Shown here: piece by piece, positions 1-8,791 of the stretch
Numbering within the stretch: the stretch's first letter is position 1
Layout of the letters: every line of letters begins with the position of its first letter
Source of the DNA: Croceivirga sp.
Lineage (GTDB): Bacteria > Bacteroidota > Bacteroidia > Flavobacteriales > Flavobacteriaceae
Direction: 5' to 3'
NCBI GenBank assembly: GCA_028281025.1
Contig: JANQKR010000013.1
Location: 248,001 to 312,000, forward strand
Length of the DNA: 64,000 bases
Translations under genes and position numbers: made by a program
Notes under the pieces: model-generated
Told to the model about the DNA's origin: nothing
Seen by the model: only the letters and a program-made list of their open reading frames with translations
Database searches by the model: none

Positions 1-1188
1 TCGGGAGCAAAGTACATTCCCATTACCAAAGAATCCATTAAACATCAGGTAAATGCGTCCAGGGACGCCATCCTAACCTATATTCATGAAACCCGAAATT
101 CCAAGTTTGTGGATGGAAGGATGATTTTCTTGCAGGGCAGCCCGGAACTTGATGAGATTGGAGGTATAAAAATGGGGAGGCTATCCGGTATATCTGCCCA
201 TTATGTCCCCAACTACCTGCAAAAAAACCGTTTGCCCAGTTGGGAGACCAATTGTATTGAAGACTGGGAAACCAAGGTGAATGCCATAATAGAGGAGACC
301 GAAAATGAGGATATGACCGTTATTGCGGGAATACCTTCATGGGTGCAGATGTATTTTGAAAAGCTTAAGGAAAAACACGGTAAGGACGTTGGAGCGCTCT
401 TTGGGAATTTTGAGCTCTTCATTTATGGGGGAGTGAATTATGAACCGTACAGGGCCAAGTTTGAAGGGTTGATCGGTAGGCCCGTGGACAGCATTGAACT
501 TTTTCCGGCAAGCGAAGGGTTCTTTGCCTATCAGGATACCCAAAGGGAAAAAGGGATGCTTTTACTTTTGAATTCAGGTATCTTTTATGAGTTCGTAAAA
601 GCAGACGATTTTTTTGGGCCGGACCCTGAACGCCTGACCATTGGGGAGGTGGAATTGGGCGTTAATTATGTTATGATCATTAGCACGGATGCCGGGCTTT
701 GGAGCTATAACCTAGGGGATACCGTTCAGTTTATTTCTTTGGAACCCTTTAAAGTAATAGTATCTGGGCGAATTAAGCACTTTATTTCCGCTTTTGGGGA
801 ACATGTTATCGCCAAGGAAGTGGAACAGGCCATGCAGGAAGGCATCAAAAACACGGATGCTGAAGTGAACGAGTTTACCGTGGCCCCACAAATTACGCCA
901 ACGGATGGCGGACTTCCCTATCATGAATGGTTGATAGAATTTGGGAAGCTTCCTTCGGACATGGAAAAGTTCATAGCAATTCTGGATCAATCCCTCCAGG
1001 ACCAAAACAGCTATTATTTTGATTTGATTGACGGAAAAATCCTTCAGACACTAAAAGTATCCTGTATTGAAAAGGACGGATTCAAGAACTATATGAAGTC
1101 CATTGGAAAATTGGGGGGCCAGAACAAGATCCAGCGCTTGTCCAACGACCGAAAATTGGCAGATTCCCTTCAATCCTATACCATTTAG
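1..1188 (+). CDS. GH3-family protein (5' truncated)
   Basis: The reading frame is open from base 1, so the real start lies upstream. The first ATG at 109 is internal, because the residues before it (SGAKYIPIT...) already fit the GH3 family, where an S-G-(T/A)-K-Y-I-P motif lies in the N-terminal half. GH3 proteins are ANL-superfamily adenylating enzymes that in plants conjugate amino acids to plant hormones; the substrate of the bacterial members is unknown to me. The segment here holds the C-terminal two thirds, including Y-x-A-S-E-G-F-F-A-like and Y-N-L-G-D-T-V-like blocks typical of the nucleotide-binding core. It ends 156 bases before the next gene on the same strand. The family is clear; the function is inferred only as acyl adenylation. 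Confidence 0.85.
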   Translation, partial: SGAKYIPITKESIKHQVNASRDAILTYIHETRNSKFVDGRMIFLQGSPELDEIGGIKMGRLSGISAHYVPNYLQKNRLPSWETNCIEDWETKVNAIIEETENEDMTVIAGIPSWVQMYFEKLKEKHGKDVGALFGNFELFIYGGVNYEPYRAKFEGLIGRPVDSIELFPASEGFFAYQDTQREKGMLLLLNSGIFYEFVKADDFFGPDPERLTIGEVELGVNYVMIISTDAGLWSYNLGDTVQFISLEPFKVIVSGRIKHFISAFGEHVIAKEVEQAMQEGIKNTDAEVNEFTVAPQITPTDGGLPYHEWLIEFGKLPSDMEKFIAILDQSLQDQNSYYFDLIDGKILQTLKVSCIEKDGFKNYMKSIGKLGGQNKIQRLSNDRKLADSLQSYTI

Positions 1189-1274
1189 CTGTAAGCAAGG
1201 CGTGTTTTACCGCGGGCAGGTTTGTACAAAAAAGAATACATAAAGACCTTACTTTATGCAATACTTCCCATAAA

Positions 1275-1297
1275 TACGAACTCGTCTTGAGTTCGTA
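1275..1297. repeat. Perfect 9-bp inverted repeat in the intergenic region
   Basis: TACGAACTC (1275-1283), a 5-base loop and GAGTTCGTA (1289-1297) form a perfect hairpin between the GH3 gene and the following gene. No T-run follows on either strand, so a classical intrinsic terminator is not supported. It could be a weak terminator, an operator or a dispersed palindromic repeat. Confidence 0.5.
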
Positions 1298-1321
1298 GGG
1301 TTTAGTTATGACCAATTCGTG

Positions 1322-1329
1322 TATTTTTG
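1322..1329 (+). promoter_or_regulatory. Candidate -7 promoter box (TATTTTTG)
   Basis: This matches the Bacteroidota -7 consensus TAnnTTTG and lies 15 bases before the ATG at 1345. The -33 region has only a weak TTTAG. If it is used, the transcript leader would be very short. Confidence 0.4.
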
Positions 1330-1344
1330 TGCGGAAATAATTAC

Positions 1345-3030
1345 ATGGACGCCAAAACAAAGGAAACGACAAGGGCCCAGGAGTCCACAAATGCCATTGA
1401 ACGTTTGTACGTGACCATGAGACATTTGTTCAACCGGGGGTTTTACAAACCCTCCGGAGTCTCTGGGAATGCCCTTAAAAATGCACTTCTTGTCCTTAGG
1501 CCGGAAATATATGGCTCAGTGGCAGAGGAAAAAGGGGAGCTCAATGGATTGATTTATGTTTTGGAACGTTTGCCGGATGGGATAGAGCAATGCCGCTTTA
1601 TCAATTTAACGTCTGATGAAGGCTTCTCAAAATCACATTTAAAGCCTATTATTCCCCCAAAAAGAAGAAGGAACTGTTATCGGATCGACGAGGAACAGAT
1701 GAATATTGAGATTACCAGGGGGCGATCGGACATCTATGATATTCTTACCCATCTTACCTTTCTCTTTATAGAATCGAACAAAATTTGTGAACGGGTCTTT
1801 TTTGAGGAAGATCAATCCACCGTACGGGATTGGGATAAATTGGTTGCCTTTGTGCAAAGCAGGAAGAAAACCGAGCACGCCCGGGAAGTTGCCTTGATCC
1901 ATGCCGCCAATATCCTGGGAAGGACTTTTGAGGAAGTTGTGGAAGTGCACAACAAGCTAAGTACGGAAAAGCAAAAAGACCGTTTTCTTGAAATTATCTA
2001 TTGGCTGGGAAAACTGTCCATTGAGGAACAGACTACGGGAAATAAAAGGACCATTACGTTCAGTCCCTTGCTCAGGGAAAGTTTGGGGCACCATATCCAT
2101 GGGGAACGCTGGGCAATCACCGTTAAGGAAAAAATGCTCGAATTGGATTTGATCAACCGTCCCATCCATATTATCAGCGCGAATATGCACAGCGTTATGA
2201 ACACGCTTTTTGCCCGAAATGCACTAAAGGAGGAACTACCAAAAACAGAGGCCCTGGACATTTACAAAACCCTTAGTCTTAATAAAAAGGAGGCGCTTCA
2301 AGAAAAGGTTTTGAAGGTGGCAGGGGAAAATGGAATGGTCTATATTGATGATACCTCAGGGGCAAACATTGATGTACAGCTTTTCGATACGGCAAAGTTC
2401 AATGAAGCCGCTTGCTGCTATGCATTTCCAAAAACAAAGGACAAGGCCAGTAAACCCCTTATATTTGTCATGGATTATGCATTTGGCGAACAAGCTTTTG
2501 AGACCATTGATGAGTTGTTGAAACCTTATGAGGTTGATGGAAAAAAGCACTTTTTGGACGTCCTTTCCATTTCCATAATGGGCAAAGCAGGGATTTTGGA
2601 TGGCAAAAAAGGGGACTTGATGATTCCTTCAGCACATATTTTTGAAGGTACGGCGGACAATTATCCCTTCAAAAATGAACTTTGTGCGGCTGATTTTGAA
2701 GGCTATGGTCTGCAGGTTTTTGAAGGTACCATGGTCACGGTTTTGGGAACCTCATTGCAGAACAAGGATATTCTCCGTTTTTTTTACGAATCCACTTGGA
2801 ATGTCATAGGCTTGGAGATGGAGGGGGTCCATTACCAAAAGGCCATCCAATCTGCCTCCAAGATTCGTAAAAGCATACGTAAGGATATTAAGGTCAGGTA
2901 TGCGTATTATGCTTCGGACAACCCCTTGGAAACTGGAAGCACCTTGGCATCCGGTGGGTTGGGGACAGCAGGGGTAAAACCGACCTATTTGATTACAGAT
3001 AAAATTTTGGAACAACTATTCAATTCATAA
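1345..3030 (+). CDS. DUF6909-like protein with nucleoside-phosphorylase-like C-terminal domain
   Basis: 561 residues from the ATG at 1345; a TTG at 1327 is a possible but less likely start because it overlaps the candidate promoter box. From memory this resembles the Bacteroidota family named DUF6909, of no known function. The N-terminal 250 residues are charged and mostly helical, with no membrane segment. The C-terminal third has features of the nucleoside phosphorylase/nucleosidase fold: a glycine-containing segment (S-I-M-G-K-A-G-I), K-K-G-D-L-M-I-P, and an I-G-L-E-M-E-G-V-H-Y block near residue 487-496, like the E-M-E-(A/G/S) ribose-binding motif of purine and uridine phosphorylases. Only 3 bases separate its stop from the Wzz-like gene. 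The enzymatic reading is my inference. Confidence 0.75.
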   Translation: MDAKTKETTRAQESTNAIERLYVTMRHLFNRGFYKPSGVSGNALKNALLVLRPEIYGSVAEEKGELNGLIYVLERLPDGIEQCRFINLTSDEGFSKSHLKPIIPPKRRRNCYRIDEEQMNIEITRGRSDIYDILTHLTFLFIESNKICERVFFEEDQSTVRDWDKLVAFVQSRKKTEHAREVALIHAANILGRTFEEVVEVHNKLSTEKQKDRFLEIIYWLGKLSIEEQTTGNKRTITFSPLLRESLGHHIHGERWAITVKEKMLELDLINRPIHIISANMHSVMNTLFARNALKEELPKTEALDIYKTLSLNKKEALQEKVLKVAGENGMVYIDDTSGANIDVQLFDTAKFNEAACCYAFPKTKDKASKPLIFVMDYAFGEQAFETIDELLKPYEVDGKKHFLDVLSISIMGKAGILDGKKGDLMIPSAHIFEGTADNYPFKNELCAADFEGYGLQVFEGTMVTVLGTSLQNKDILRFFYESTWNVIGLEMEGVHYQKAIQSASKIRKSIRKDIKVRYAYYASDNPLETGSTLASGGLGTAGVKPTYLITDKILEQLFNS

Positions 3031-3033
3031 AAA

Positions 3034-4083
3034 ATGGCTGAGCAACCTGTAAAAAACACTTCAGACGAAATAGACTTAGGACAATTGTTCCAATTGATTG
3101 GAAGAGGCTTTCAGAAGCTGTTCGATTTCATTGGATCGATTTTCAGCGGAATTTTTCATGCTATAATTACTTTTCTTCTTTTTCTGCAAAAGAATTTTGT
3201 TGTACTGACGATTGCCGTTGTTGTTGGTGCTGTTGGAGGGTTCTTGGCGGATATGTACAAAACCCCAAAGTATATTTCCAAAATGGTAGTGGAGCCCAAC
3301 TTTAACAGTGTACAACAATTATATAACAATATTGATTTTTACAATGACTTGGCCAAGGCCAAAGATTCATTGACGCTATCAAGGGTATTGGAAATTTCCG
3401 TTGGTGAGGCCGCTACCATAAAGAAAGTTTTTGTGGATTCGTATTCCGACGAAAATCAAAAAATTCAACTTTTTGATGAATTCATTCGAGAGTTGGACAC
3501 CACTACCGTAAAGGCACTGGACTACCAGAGTTATTTGGAGAACTTTAACTCCATGGATGCAAGGTTCCACCAAATATCAATAGTTGCCACTGATGATAGT
3601 ACTGCCAAAAAGGTCCAACCAGCGATTATTGCATCAATCTCGGCAAATGAATATTTTAAATTGCAAAAGCGAATAAATGATGAAAATTTGGATTTACAGG
3701 AAAATATCTATAACCAACAACTCTTAGAGATAGATTCGTTACAGCAATTGTACAAAAGGGTCCTTGAAAAAGAGGCCGGTAAGCCCATGCAAGGCACTAG
3801 TATAAACCTGGCTGAAAATGGAGGGGCTCAAAACAAAGAGTTGGAACTGGTACAAGAACGTGATATTTTAAAAGACCGACTCGTGGTATTGAACAAAGAG
3901 AGGGCAAACAAGACCTCGATTTTAAACGTTATCAGTGATTTTCCGGCAAGGGGGGTAAAACAGAAAGGATTTTGGAAGAGCTATAAGTTTGTTTCGCCAA
4001 TCGCATTTCTTGTACTGACAATTATTATGTTGGCGATAAGGAATTTAAATAGCTATTTAAAAGAATATCAAAAAAGCGAATAA
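3034..4083 (+). CDS. Wzz-like polysaccharide chain-length/export protein
   Basis: 349 residues. There is a hydrophobic stretch at about 31-50, a clear membrane helix at about 54-73, a long periplasmic region rich in charged helix (coiled coil around 200-300) and a second membrane helix near 317-337 followed by a short basic tail. This two-helix arrangement with a large periplasmic coiled coil is typical of Wzz/PCP chain-length regulators. No tyrosine-kinase domain is attached. It opens the polysaccharide locus, and pseB follows 15 bases later. It most likely controls the chain length of the polymer made by the downstream polymerase. The family is supported by topology and context rather than by a strong motif. 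Confidence 0.75.
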   Translation: MAEQPVKNTSDEIDLGQLFQLIGRGFQKLFDFIGSIFSGIFHAIITFLLFLQKNFVVLTIAVVVGAVGGFLADMYKTPKYISKMVVEPNFNSVQQLYNNIDFYNDLAKAKDSLTLSRVLEISVGEAATIKKVFVDSYSDENQKIQLFDEFIRELDTTTVKALDYQSYLENFNSMDARFHQISIVATDDSTAKKVQPAIIASISANEYFKLQKRINDENLDLQENIYNQQLLEIDSLQQLYKRVLEKEAGKPMQGTSINLAENGGAQNKELELVQERDILKDRLVVLNKERANKTSILNVISDFPARGVKQKGFWKSYKFVSPIAFLVLTIIMLAIRNLNSYLKEYQKSE

Positions 4084-4098
4084 AATATTGACAAAAAT

Positions 4099-5115
4099 AT
4101 GTTTTACGAGGGCAAATCTTTATTGATAACGGGAGGTACCGGTTCTTTGGGCAAAGCCCTTACGGATTATATCCTCACCAATCACTCTGAAATTAGGAGA
4201 CTTATTATTTTTTCCAGGGACGAGCAAAAACAATTTCAAATGGCTCAGGAGTATCCCATAGAAAAGTATCCTCAAATACGTTTTTTTATTGGTGATGTTC
4301 GCGATAAGGCCAGATTGATCAGGGCCTTTAAGGGTGTTGATTATGTAATTCACGCCGCGGCAATGAAACATGTGCATTTAGCGGAATACAACCCAGAGGA
4401 ATGCATCAAAACCAATATTGGAGGCGCCCAAAATGTTGTGGACGCCTCTTTTGAAACGAATGTTGAACGAGTGGTTGCGCTTTCAACCGACAAAGCTTGT
4501 GCCCCCATTAACTTGTATGGTGCAACAAAACTTACCTCGGACAAACTATTTATTGCGGCGAATAATATAAAGGGAAATAATCCAATTCGATTTTCAGTGG
4601 TTCGCTATGGTAATGTCATGGGTTCAAATGGTTCCGTCATACCGTTTTTTATAAAAAGAAAAAAAATAGACAACATTTTGCCCATAACCGATAAAAATAT
4701 GACTAGGTTCAACATTTCACTATCCGGTGGAGTAGACATGGTTATGCATGCTTTGGAAAATGCATGGGGAGGTGAATTATTTGTTCCTAAGATACCGTCG
4801 TATAGAATTTTGGATGTTGCAGAGGCCATTGGCCCGGAATGTGAAAAGCCTGTTGTTGGGATACGTCCGGGCGAAAAGATTCACGAAGAAATGATTACCC
4901 CTTCTGATTCCTTTTATACATACGACCTTGGCAAATATTTTGCCATCATCCCGTCTACACCAAATTGGAAGGTTGAAGATTTCATCAATGAATTTAAGGC
5001 TGAAAAAGTACCTCATGGTTTCAGCTACAATTCAGGCAACAATGACGAATGGGAGTCCGTAGAAGGATTGAGGGAATTGATTAAAACTCATGTTGACCCA
5101 ACATTTTTGATTTAG
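4099..5115 (+). CDS. pseB: UDP-N-acetylglucosamine 4,6-dehydratase (inverting), PseB
   Basis: 338 residues, a normal length for PseB/FlaA1. It catalyses the first step of pseudaminic acid synthesis: NADP-dependent 4,6-dehydration with C5 inversion of UDP-GlcNAc. The Rossmann motif T-G-G-T-G-S-L-G is at 11-18, an M-K-H segment at 89-91 and S-T-D-K at 129-132. The tyrosine of the SDR pair is Y140 with K144 (Y-G-A-T-K). D131, K132 and Y140 line up with the catalytic residues known in FlaA1. The stop codon directly abuts the start of pseC, and the product is the substrate of that aminotransferase. The assignment is strong because the whole pathway follows. Confidence 0.95.
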   Translation: MFYEGKSLLITGGTGSLGKALTDYILTNHSEIRRLIIFSRDEQKQFQMAQEYPIEKYPQIRFFIGDVRDKARLIRAFKGVDYVIHAAAMKHVHLAEYNPEECIKTNIGGAQNVVDASFETNVERVVALSTDKACAPINLYGATKLTSDKLFIAANNIKGNNPIRFSVVRYGNVMGSNGSVIPFFIKRKKIDNILPITDKNMTRFNISLSGGVDMVMHALENAWGGELFVPKIPSYRILDVAEAIGPECEKPVVGIRPGEKIHEEMITPSDSFYTYDLGKYFAIIPSTPNWKVEDFINEFKAEKVPHGFSYNSGNNDEWESVEGLRELIKTHVDPTFLI

Positions 5116-6267
5116 ATGGGCATTGATTCAATACCATATGGCAGGCAGAACATTGATGATTCAGATATTGAAGCGGTGGTTTCTGTTTTAAAGGCAGACT
5201 ATTTAACGCAAGGTCCCAAGATTTCGGAATTTGAAGAAGCCTTCGCTAGATATGTAGGTGCCAGATATGCAATTGCGGTAAATAACGCAACGGCAGGGCT
5301 TCATCTTGGTGTGATCGCTCTGGGATTGAAAAAGGGCGAACGAATTATAACCAGTCCAATTACATTTGCCGCCTCTGCCAATTGTGCCAGATATGTGGGC
5401 GCAGAGGTGTGGTTCGCAGATATTGACCCTAACACGTATTTGTTGTCATTGGAAAAAACCAGGGAACTTTTGGAAAGTAAGCCTAAAGGGTTTTTTAAAG
5501 GGCTGATTCCAGTTGATTTTGCCGGTCTTCCGGTTAATATGGAAGAATTCAGAAAGCTAGCCGATGAGTTCGATTTATGGATTATAGAAGATGCTTGCCA
5601 TGCGCCTGGCGGAGACTTTACCGACTCTTCTGGGAATAAGCAAATGTGCGGGAACGCGAATTATGCCGATATCGGGGTGTTCTCTTTCCATCCCGTAAAA
5701 CATATCGCTTGTGGAGAAGGGGGCATGATCACCACCAACAGCAAAGCTTTATACAAGAAGCTTTCCACTTTAAGGACCCATGGAATCACCAAAGAAAACA
5801 TGACGGAGAATCATGGTGGATGGTACTATGAAATGCAAGAGCTCGGATTTAATTATCGGTTAACGGACATCCAGGCCGCGTTGGGGATAACCCAGCTGAA
5901 AAAGAATCCCGAGGGGGTTATTAGGAGAAATGAAATTGCTACCAGGTACAAAAAAGCATTTCAAGGAAAAATAAAATACCAAGCCCTACCACCCAATTCT
6001 TATAATGCGCATCACCTTTTTGTAATTGAAGTGGAGAAAAGAGCAGAAATATATGAATATCTGAGAATGAACAAAATATATGTTCAAATTCATTATATAC
6101 CTGTTCACAGATTGCCGTATTTCAAAAAAATAGGATATTCCGATGCAGAGTTAAGCGATTCGGAGAATTACTATGAGAGGTGTCTTAGTCTTCCAATGTA
6201 TCCTTCATTAAGCCAAAAAGAACAAGATTATGTAATAGATAAAGTTTTGACTTTTGTTGAACACTAA
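5116..6267 (+). CDS. pseC: UDP-4-amino-4,6-dideoxy-N-acetyl-beta-L-altrosamine transaminase, PseC
   Basis: 383 residues of the DegT/DnrJ/EryC1/StrS aminotransferase family, fold type I and PLP-dependent. It aminates the 4-keto sugar made by PseB, using glutamate. The opening (I-P-Y-G-R-Q-x-I-x-x-x-D) and L-T-Q-G-P at 30-34 are typical of PseC. The acidic PLP contact is in E-D-A-C-H at 158-162, and the PLP lysine is expected at K195 in S-F-H-P-V-K-H. It starts immediately after the pseB stop and overlaps the next gene by 14 bases, so the genes are likely co-translated. Confidence 0.95.
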   Translation: MGIDSIPYGRQNIDDSDIEAVVSVLKADYLTQGPKISEFEEAFARYVGARYAIAVNNATAGLHLGVIALGLKKGERIITSPITFAASANCARYVGAEVWFADIDPNTYLLSLEKTRELLESKPKGFFKGLIPVDFAGLPVNMEEFRKLADEFDLWIIEDACHAPGGDFTDSSGNKQMCGNANYADIGVFSFHPVKHIACGEGGMITTNSKALYKKLSTLRTHGITKENMTENHGGWYYEMQELGFNYRLTDIQAALGITQLKKNPEGVIRRNEIATRYKKAFQGKIKYQALPPNSYNAHHLFVIEVEKRAEIYEYLRMNKIYVQIHYIPVHRLPYFKKIGYSDAELSDSENYYERCLSLPMYPSLSQKEQDYVIDKVLTFVEH

Positions 6268-7138
6268 AAAAATCATACTCGGAACAGTTCAGTTTGGCAT
6301 TAAGTATGGTATTAATAATATAAAGGGAAGGCCAAGCAAAAAAAGTGTTTTCCAAATTCTGGATAGGGCCTATGAATTGGGAATTCGTACGTTGGATACG
6401 GCAGAGGCTTATGGAGATTCTCATCGCATCATTTCAGAGTATCATTCAAGTTCAAACAATCGCTTTGAGATTATCACTAAATACTCTAGTTCTAGCAATG
6501 AACAAAACCCTATATTGATCAAGAGGGTAGACAATTTGCTCAATTTATTTAAGATTCAAAGGCTATATAGTTATATGTTTCATTCCTTTGAAGATTTCAT
6601 GGTCAACTATAATAAATTCCATGAAGAAATAGTACAACTTAAGCTTGATAACAAGGTTGGAAAGATAGGAGTTTCCATCTATTCTAATGAACAGATAGAA
6701 AAAATACTTTCTTTAGATTGTATTGATTTAATACAGCTTCCTTTTAATTTGTTGGATAATCATGACCAACGATACGAGATTTTGGATAAGGCAAAAAAGA
6801 AAGGAATGGAGATTCACACAAGGTCATCGTTCCTACAGGGCCTTTTTTTTAAAGACATCAAAGATTTAAGTGGGAATTTATTGGAATTAAAAGACGAATT
6901 GGAACAAATAGATACTTTTTGTAATTCCCATGAAATCTCCAAGCATGAATTAGCAATTAATTATCCCCTTTCAAAGAAATATGTCGATAAGGTTTTAATT
7001 GGAGTTGATTCCGTTGATCAATTAGAAAGTAATATTCGGGCAGTAAATACAATCATTGATTCTTCTGTTTTTTCTCAAATAGACAGGTTCAAAGTAAAGA
7101 ACAAGGACCTTTTAAATCCTTCAAAGTGGCAAATATAA
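6254..7138 (+). CDS. Aldo/keto reductase of the pseudaminic acid locus
   Basis: 294 residues starting at a TTG (6254; a second TTG follows at 6257). No ATG near this point fits, and the start lies inside the end of pseC. The AKR fold is shown by the opening I-I-L-G-T-V-Q-F-G, the catalytic set D-T-A-E-A-Y-G (Asp and Tyr), the Lys in I-T-K-Y and the His in Y-M-F-H-S, and by V-G-K-I-G-V-S further on. It is expected to be an NAD(P)-linked oxidoreductase. Similar genes occur in nonulosonic acid clusters of other bacteria, but I know of no proven role. It is followed by a Gfo/Idh oxidoreductase and an SDR, suggesting a redox tailoring step on a sugar intermediate. Confidence 0.85.
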   Translation: MLNTKKIILGTVQFGIKYGINNIKGRPSKKSVFQILDRAYELGIRTLDTAEAYGDSHRIISEYHSSSNNRFEIITKYSSSSNEQNPILIKRVDNLLNLFKIQRLYSYMFHSFEDFMVNYNKFHEEIVQLKLDNKVGKIGVSIYSNEQIEKILSLDCIDLIQLPFNLLDNHDQRYEILDKAKKKGMEIHTRSSFLQGLFFKDIKDLSGNLLELKDELEQIDTFCNSHEISKHELAINYPLSKKYVDKVLIGVDSVDQLESNIRAVNTIIDSSVFSQIDRFKVKNKDLLNPSKWQI

Positions 7139-8025
7139 AAGCGCGTAAAAAGTTAAAATTGGGGGTGATCGGGTTAAGTAAAGGGAATGGGCATCCATAT
7201 TCTTGGAGCTCTATTTTTAATGGTTTCAATGATAATTTTCATTGCCCTTTTGATGTAATCCCCCAATACTTGAAAAAGGAAAAATTTCCCGATTCTTTTC
7301 TTACGGATTTGGCTGAGGTGACGCATATTTGGACACAGTCCGATGAAATTTCCAATCAGGTCTCGGGTTTTTCGAAAATAGGAACCATAGTTAAAGAGAA
7401 AGAAGATTTGATAGATTTCGTCGATGCTGTTTTATTGGCCAGGGATGACGCAGAAAATCATCTGGAATTTGCCAAACCATTCATTGAGGCCAGAATGCCT
7501 ATTTTCATAGACAAGCCTTTAGCTTTTTCCCATAAAGATGCAGAGGAGATTTTTAAAATGGCAAAAGACGAAAATCAGATAATCTTTACCTGTTCCTCTT
7601 TAAGATTTGCAAAAGAATTTGATTTCGTTTTCACCGAAAACGAGTATGATTATGTTGAAGCTACGATAATGAAAGACTGGAACAAGTATGCCATACATAT
7701 TATAGAACCTGTAGTAAAAATGTTTCCTAAACGAGGAAAGCTAAGGGAAGTAAAAAGACTGATTACAGATAAAAACATTCAAAAAGTGCATGTCCAATGG
7801 TCCAATCTTACTGCAACGTTTACCGTTACAGGGGCTATTGAAGCCCCATTGCAAATATCGCTCTATGGGAAAAAGGGTCGTAAGAAATTGCTTTTTGAAG
7901 ATACCTTTTTTGCCTTTAGAGAGTCTTTGAGATATTTTATCCATTTTATTCATGGAAATAGGGAAAATTTCTCAAATACAGAGGTTTTAGAGATTATTGA
8001 GATTATTGAGAATGGAAACAAATAA
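7126..8025 (+). CDS. Gfo/Idh/MocA-type oxidoreductase
   Basis: 299 residues from a GTG start that overlaps the preceding gene by 13 bases. The N-terminus K-L-K-L-G-V-I-G-L-S-x-G-N-G-H is a Rossmann nucleotide-binding motif, and F-I-D-K-P-L-A-F around residue 127 is the E/D-K-P signature of the Gfo/Idh/MocA family. The second half is the usual alpha/beta substrate domain. Family members oxidise or reduce sugar hydroxyls with NAD(P). It is shorter than the usual 330-370 residues but shows no break. Its place between pseC and pseF makes a nucleotide sugar or nonulosonic acid intermediate the likely substrate; this is inference. Confidence 0.8.
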   Translation: MANIKARKKLKLGVIGLSKGNGHPYSWSSIFNGFNDNFHCPFDVIPQYLKKEKFPDSFLTDLAEVTHIWTQSDEISNQVSGFSKIGTIVKEKEDLIDFVDAVLLARDDAENHLEFAKPFIEARMPIFIDKPLAFSHKDAEEIFKMAKDENQIIFTCSSLRFAKEFDFVFTENEYDYVEATIMKDWNKYAIHIIEPVVKMFPKRGKLREVKRLITDKNIQKVHVQWSNLTATFTVTGAIEAPLQISLYGKKGRKKLLFEDTFFAFRESLRYFIHFIHGNRENFSNTEVLEIIEIIENGNK

Positions 8026-8791
8026 TTGTAAAACAATTGTTATTACCGGTGGCACAGGGCTTATAGGAAAACAACTGGTGGCTTGTCTTTTGAAAAAAGG
8101 ACACAAGGTGATAGTTACAACGAGAAATAAGAAGAAAAAAGAACGGCTTTTAAAAGAACGGGAAATAGATAGGTTAAAAAGCAATTTGTTTTTAATAGAG
8201 ATTGATTTTTTATCTAATGATTATCTCGAACGTTTTAGTGAATTCTTCGATAAGGAAAAAATACGTCCTGACGTTATAGTTCATAATGCACGATCATTAG
8301 ATACGTTGGCAATTAGGGAAGACGGCACCAGTTCAGTTGAAAATATTGTAGAAGAATTTAAACTAGGAGTAGCCATTCCTTACGAGATGACCTTTAAAAT
8401 TATAAATTCCGAGTACGGAAAAGACTTGAGAAACATAATTTTTATTTCCTCTATTTATGGTGTTGTGGCTCCTACGCCCAATTTATACGATGACTTTACC
8501 AGACAGTCCCCAATCCAATATGGAGTCACCAAAGCATCCCAAATCCATCTTACAAAAGAATTGGCTGTACGACTGGCGGATAAAAAAATCAGGGTGAATT
8601 GCATCTCATATGGAGGAGTAAAGGGGAGAGCACCCCAGGACTTTATCAAAAAATATAGCGCTCTCAATCCCCAAAGTAGAATGCTGGAGCTTAACGAAGT
8701 TGCAAACCCTTTAGAGTTTCTTGTGTCCGATAACTCATTAGGTATGACAGGACATAATTTAATATATGATAGTGGATGGACAATTTGGTAA
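8012..8791 (+). CDS. Short-chain dehydrogenase/reductase
   Basis: 259 residues from the ATG at 8012, overlapping the upstream gene by 14 bases. Classical SDR features are seen: T-G-G-T-G-L-I-G at 12-19, H-N-A-R (in place of N-N-A-G) at 91-94, catalytic Ser at 146/147 (I-S-S-I-Y-G), and Tyr170 with Lys174 (Y-G-V-T-K). The C-terminal D-S-G-W block is the usual SDR end. The end of the gene overlaps pseF by 16 bases. With the AKR and Gfo/Idh proteins before it, it may perform an oxidation/reduction pair, for example an epimerisation, on the sugar. The substrate is unknown. Confidence 0.85.
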   Translation: METNNCKTIVITGGTGLIGKQLVACLLKKGHKVIVTTRNKKKKERLLKEREIDRLKSNLFLIEIDFLSNDYLERFSEFFDKEKIRPDVIVHNARSLDTLAIREDGTSSVENIVEEFKLGVAIPYEMTFKIINSEYGKDLRNIIFISSIYGVVAPTPNLYDDFTRQSPIQYGVTKASQIHLTKELAVRLADKKIRVNCISYGGVKGRAPQDFIKKYSALNPQSRMLELNEVANPLEFLVSDNSLGMTGHNLIYDSGWTIW

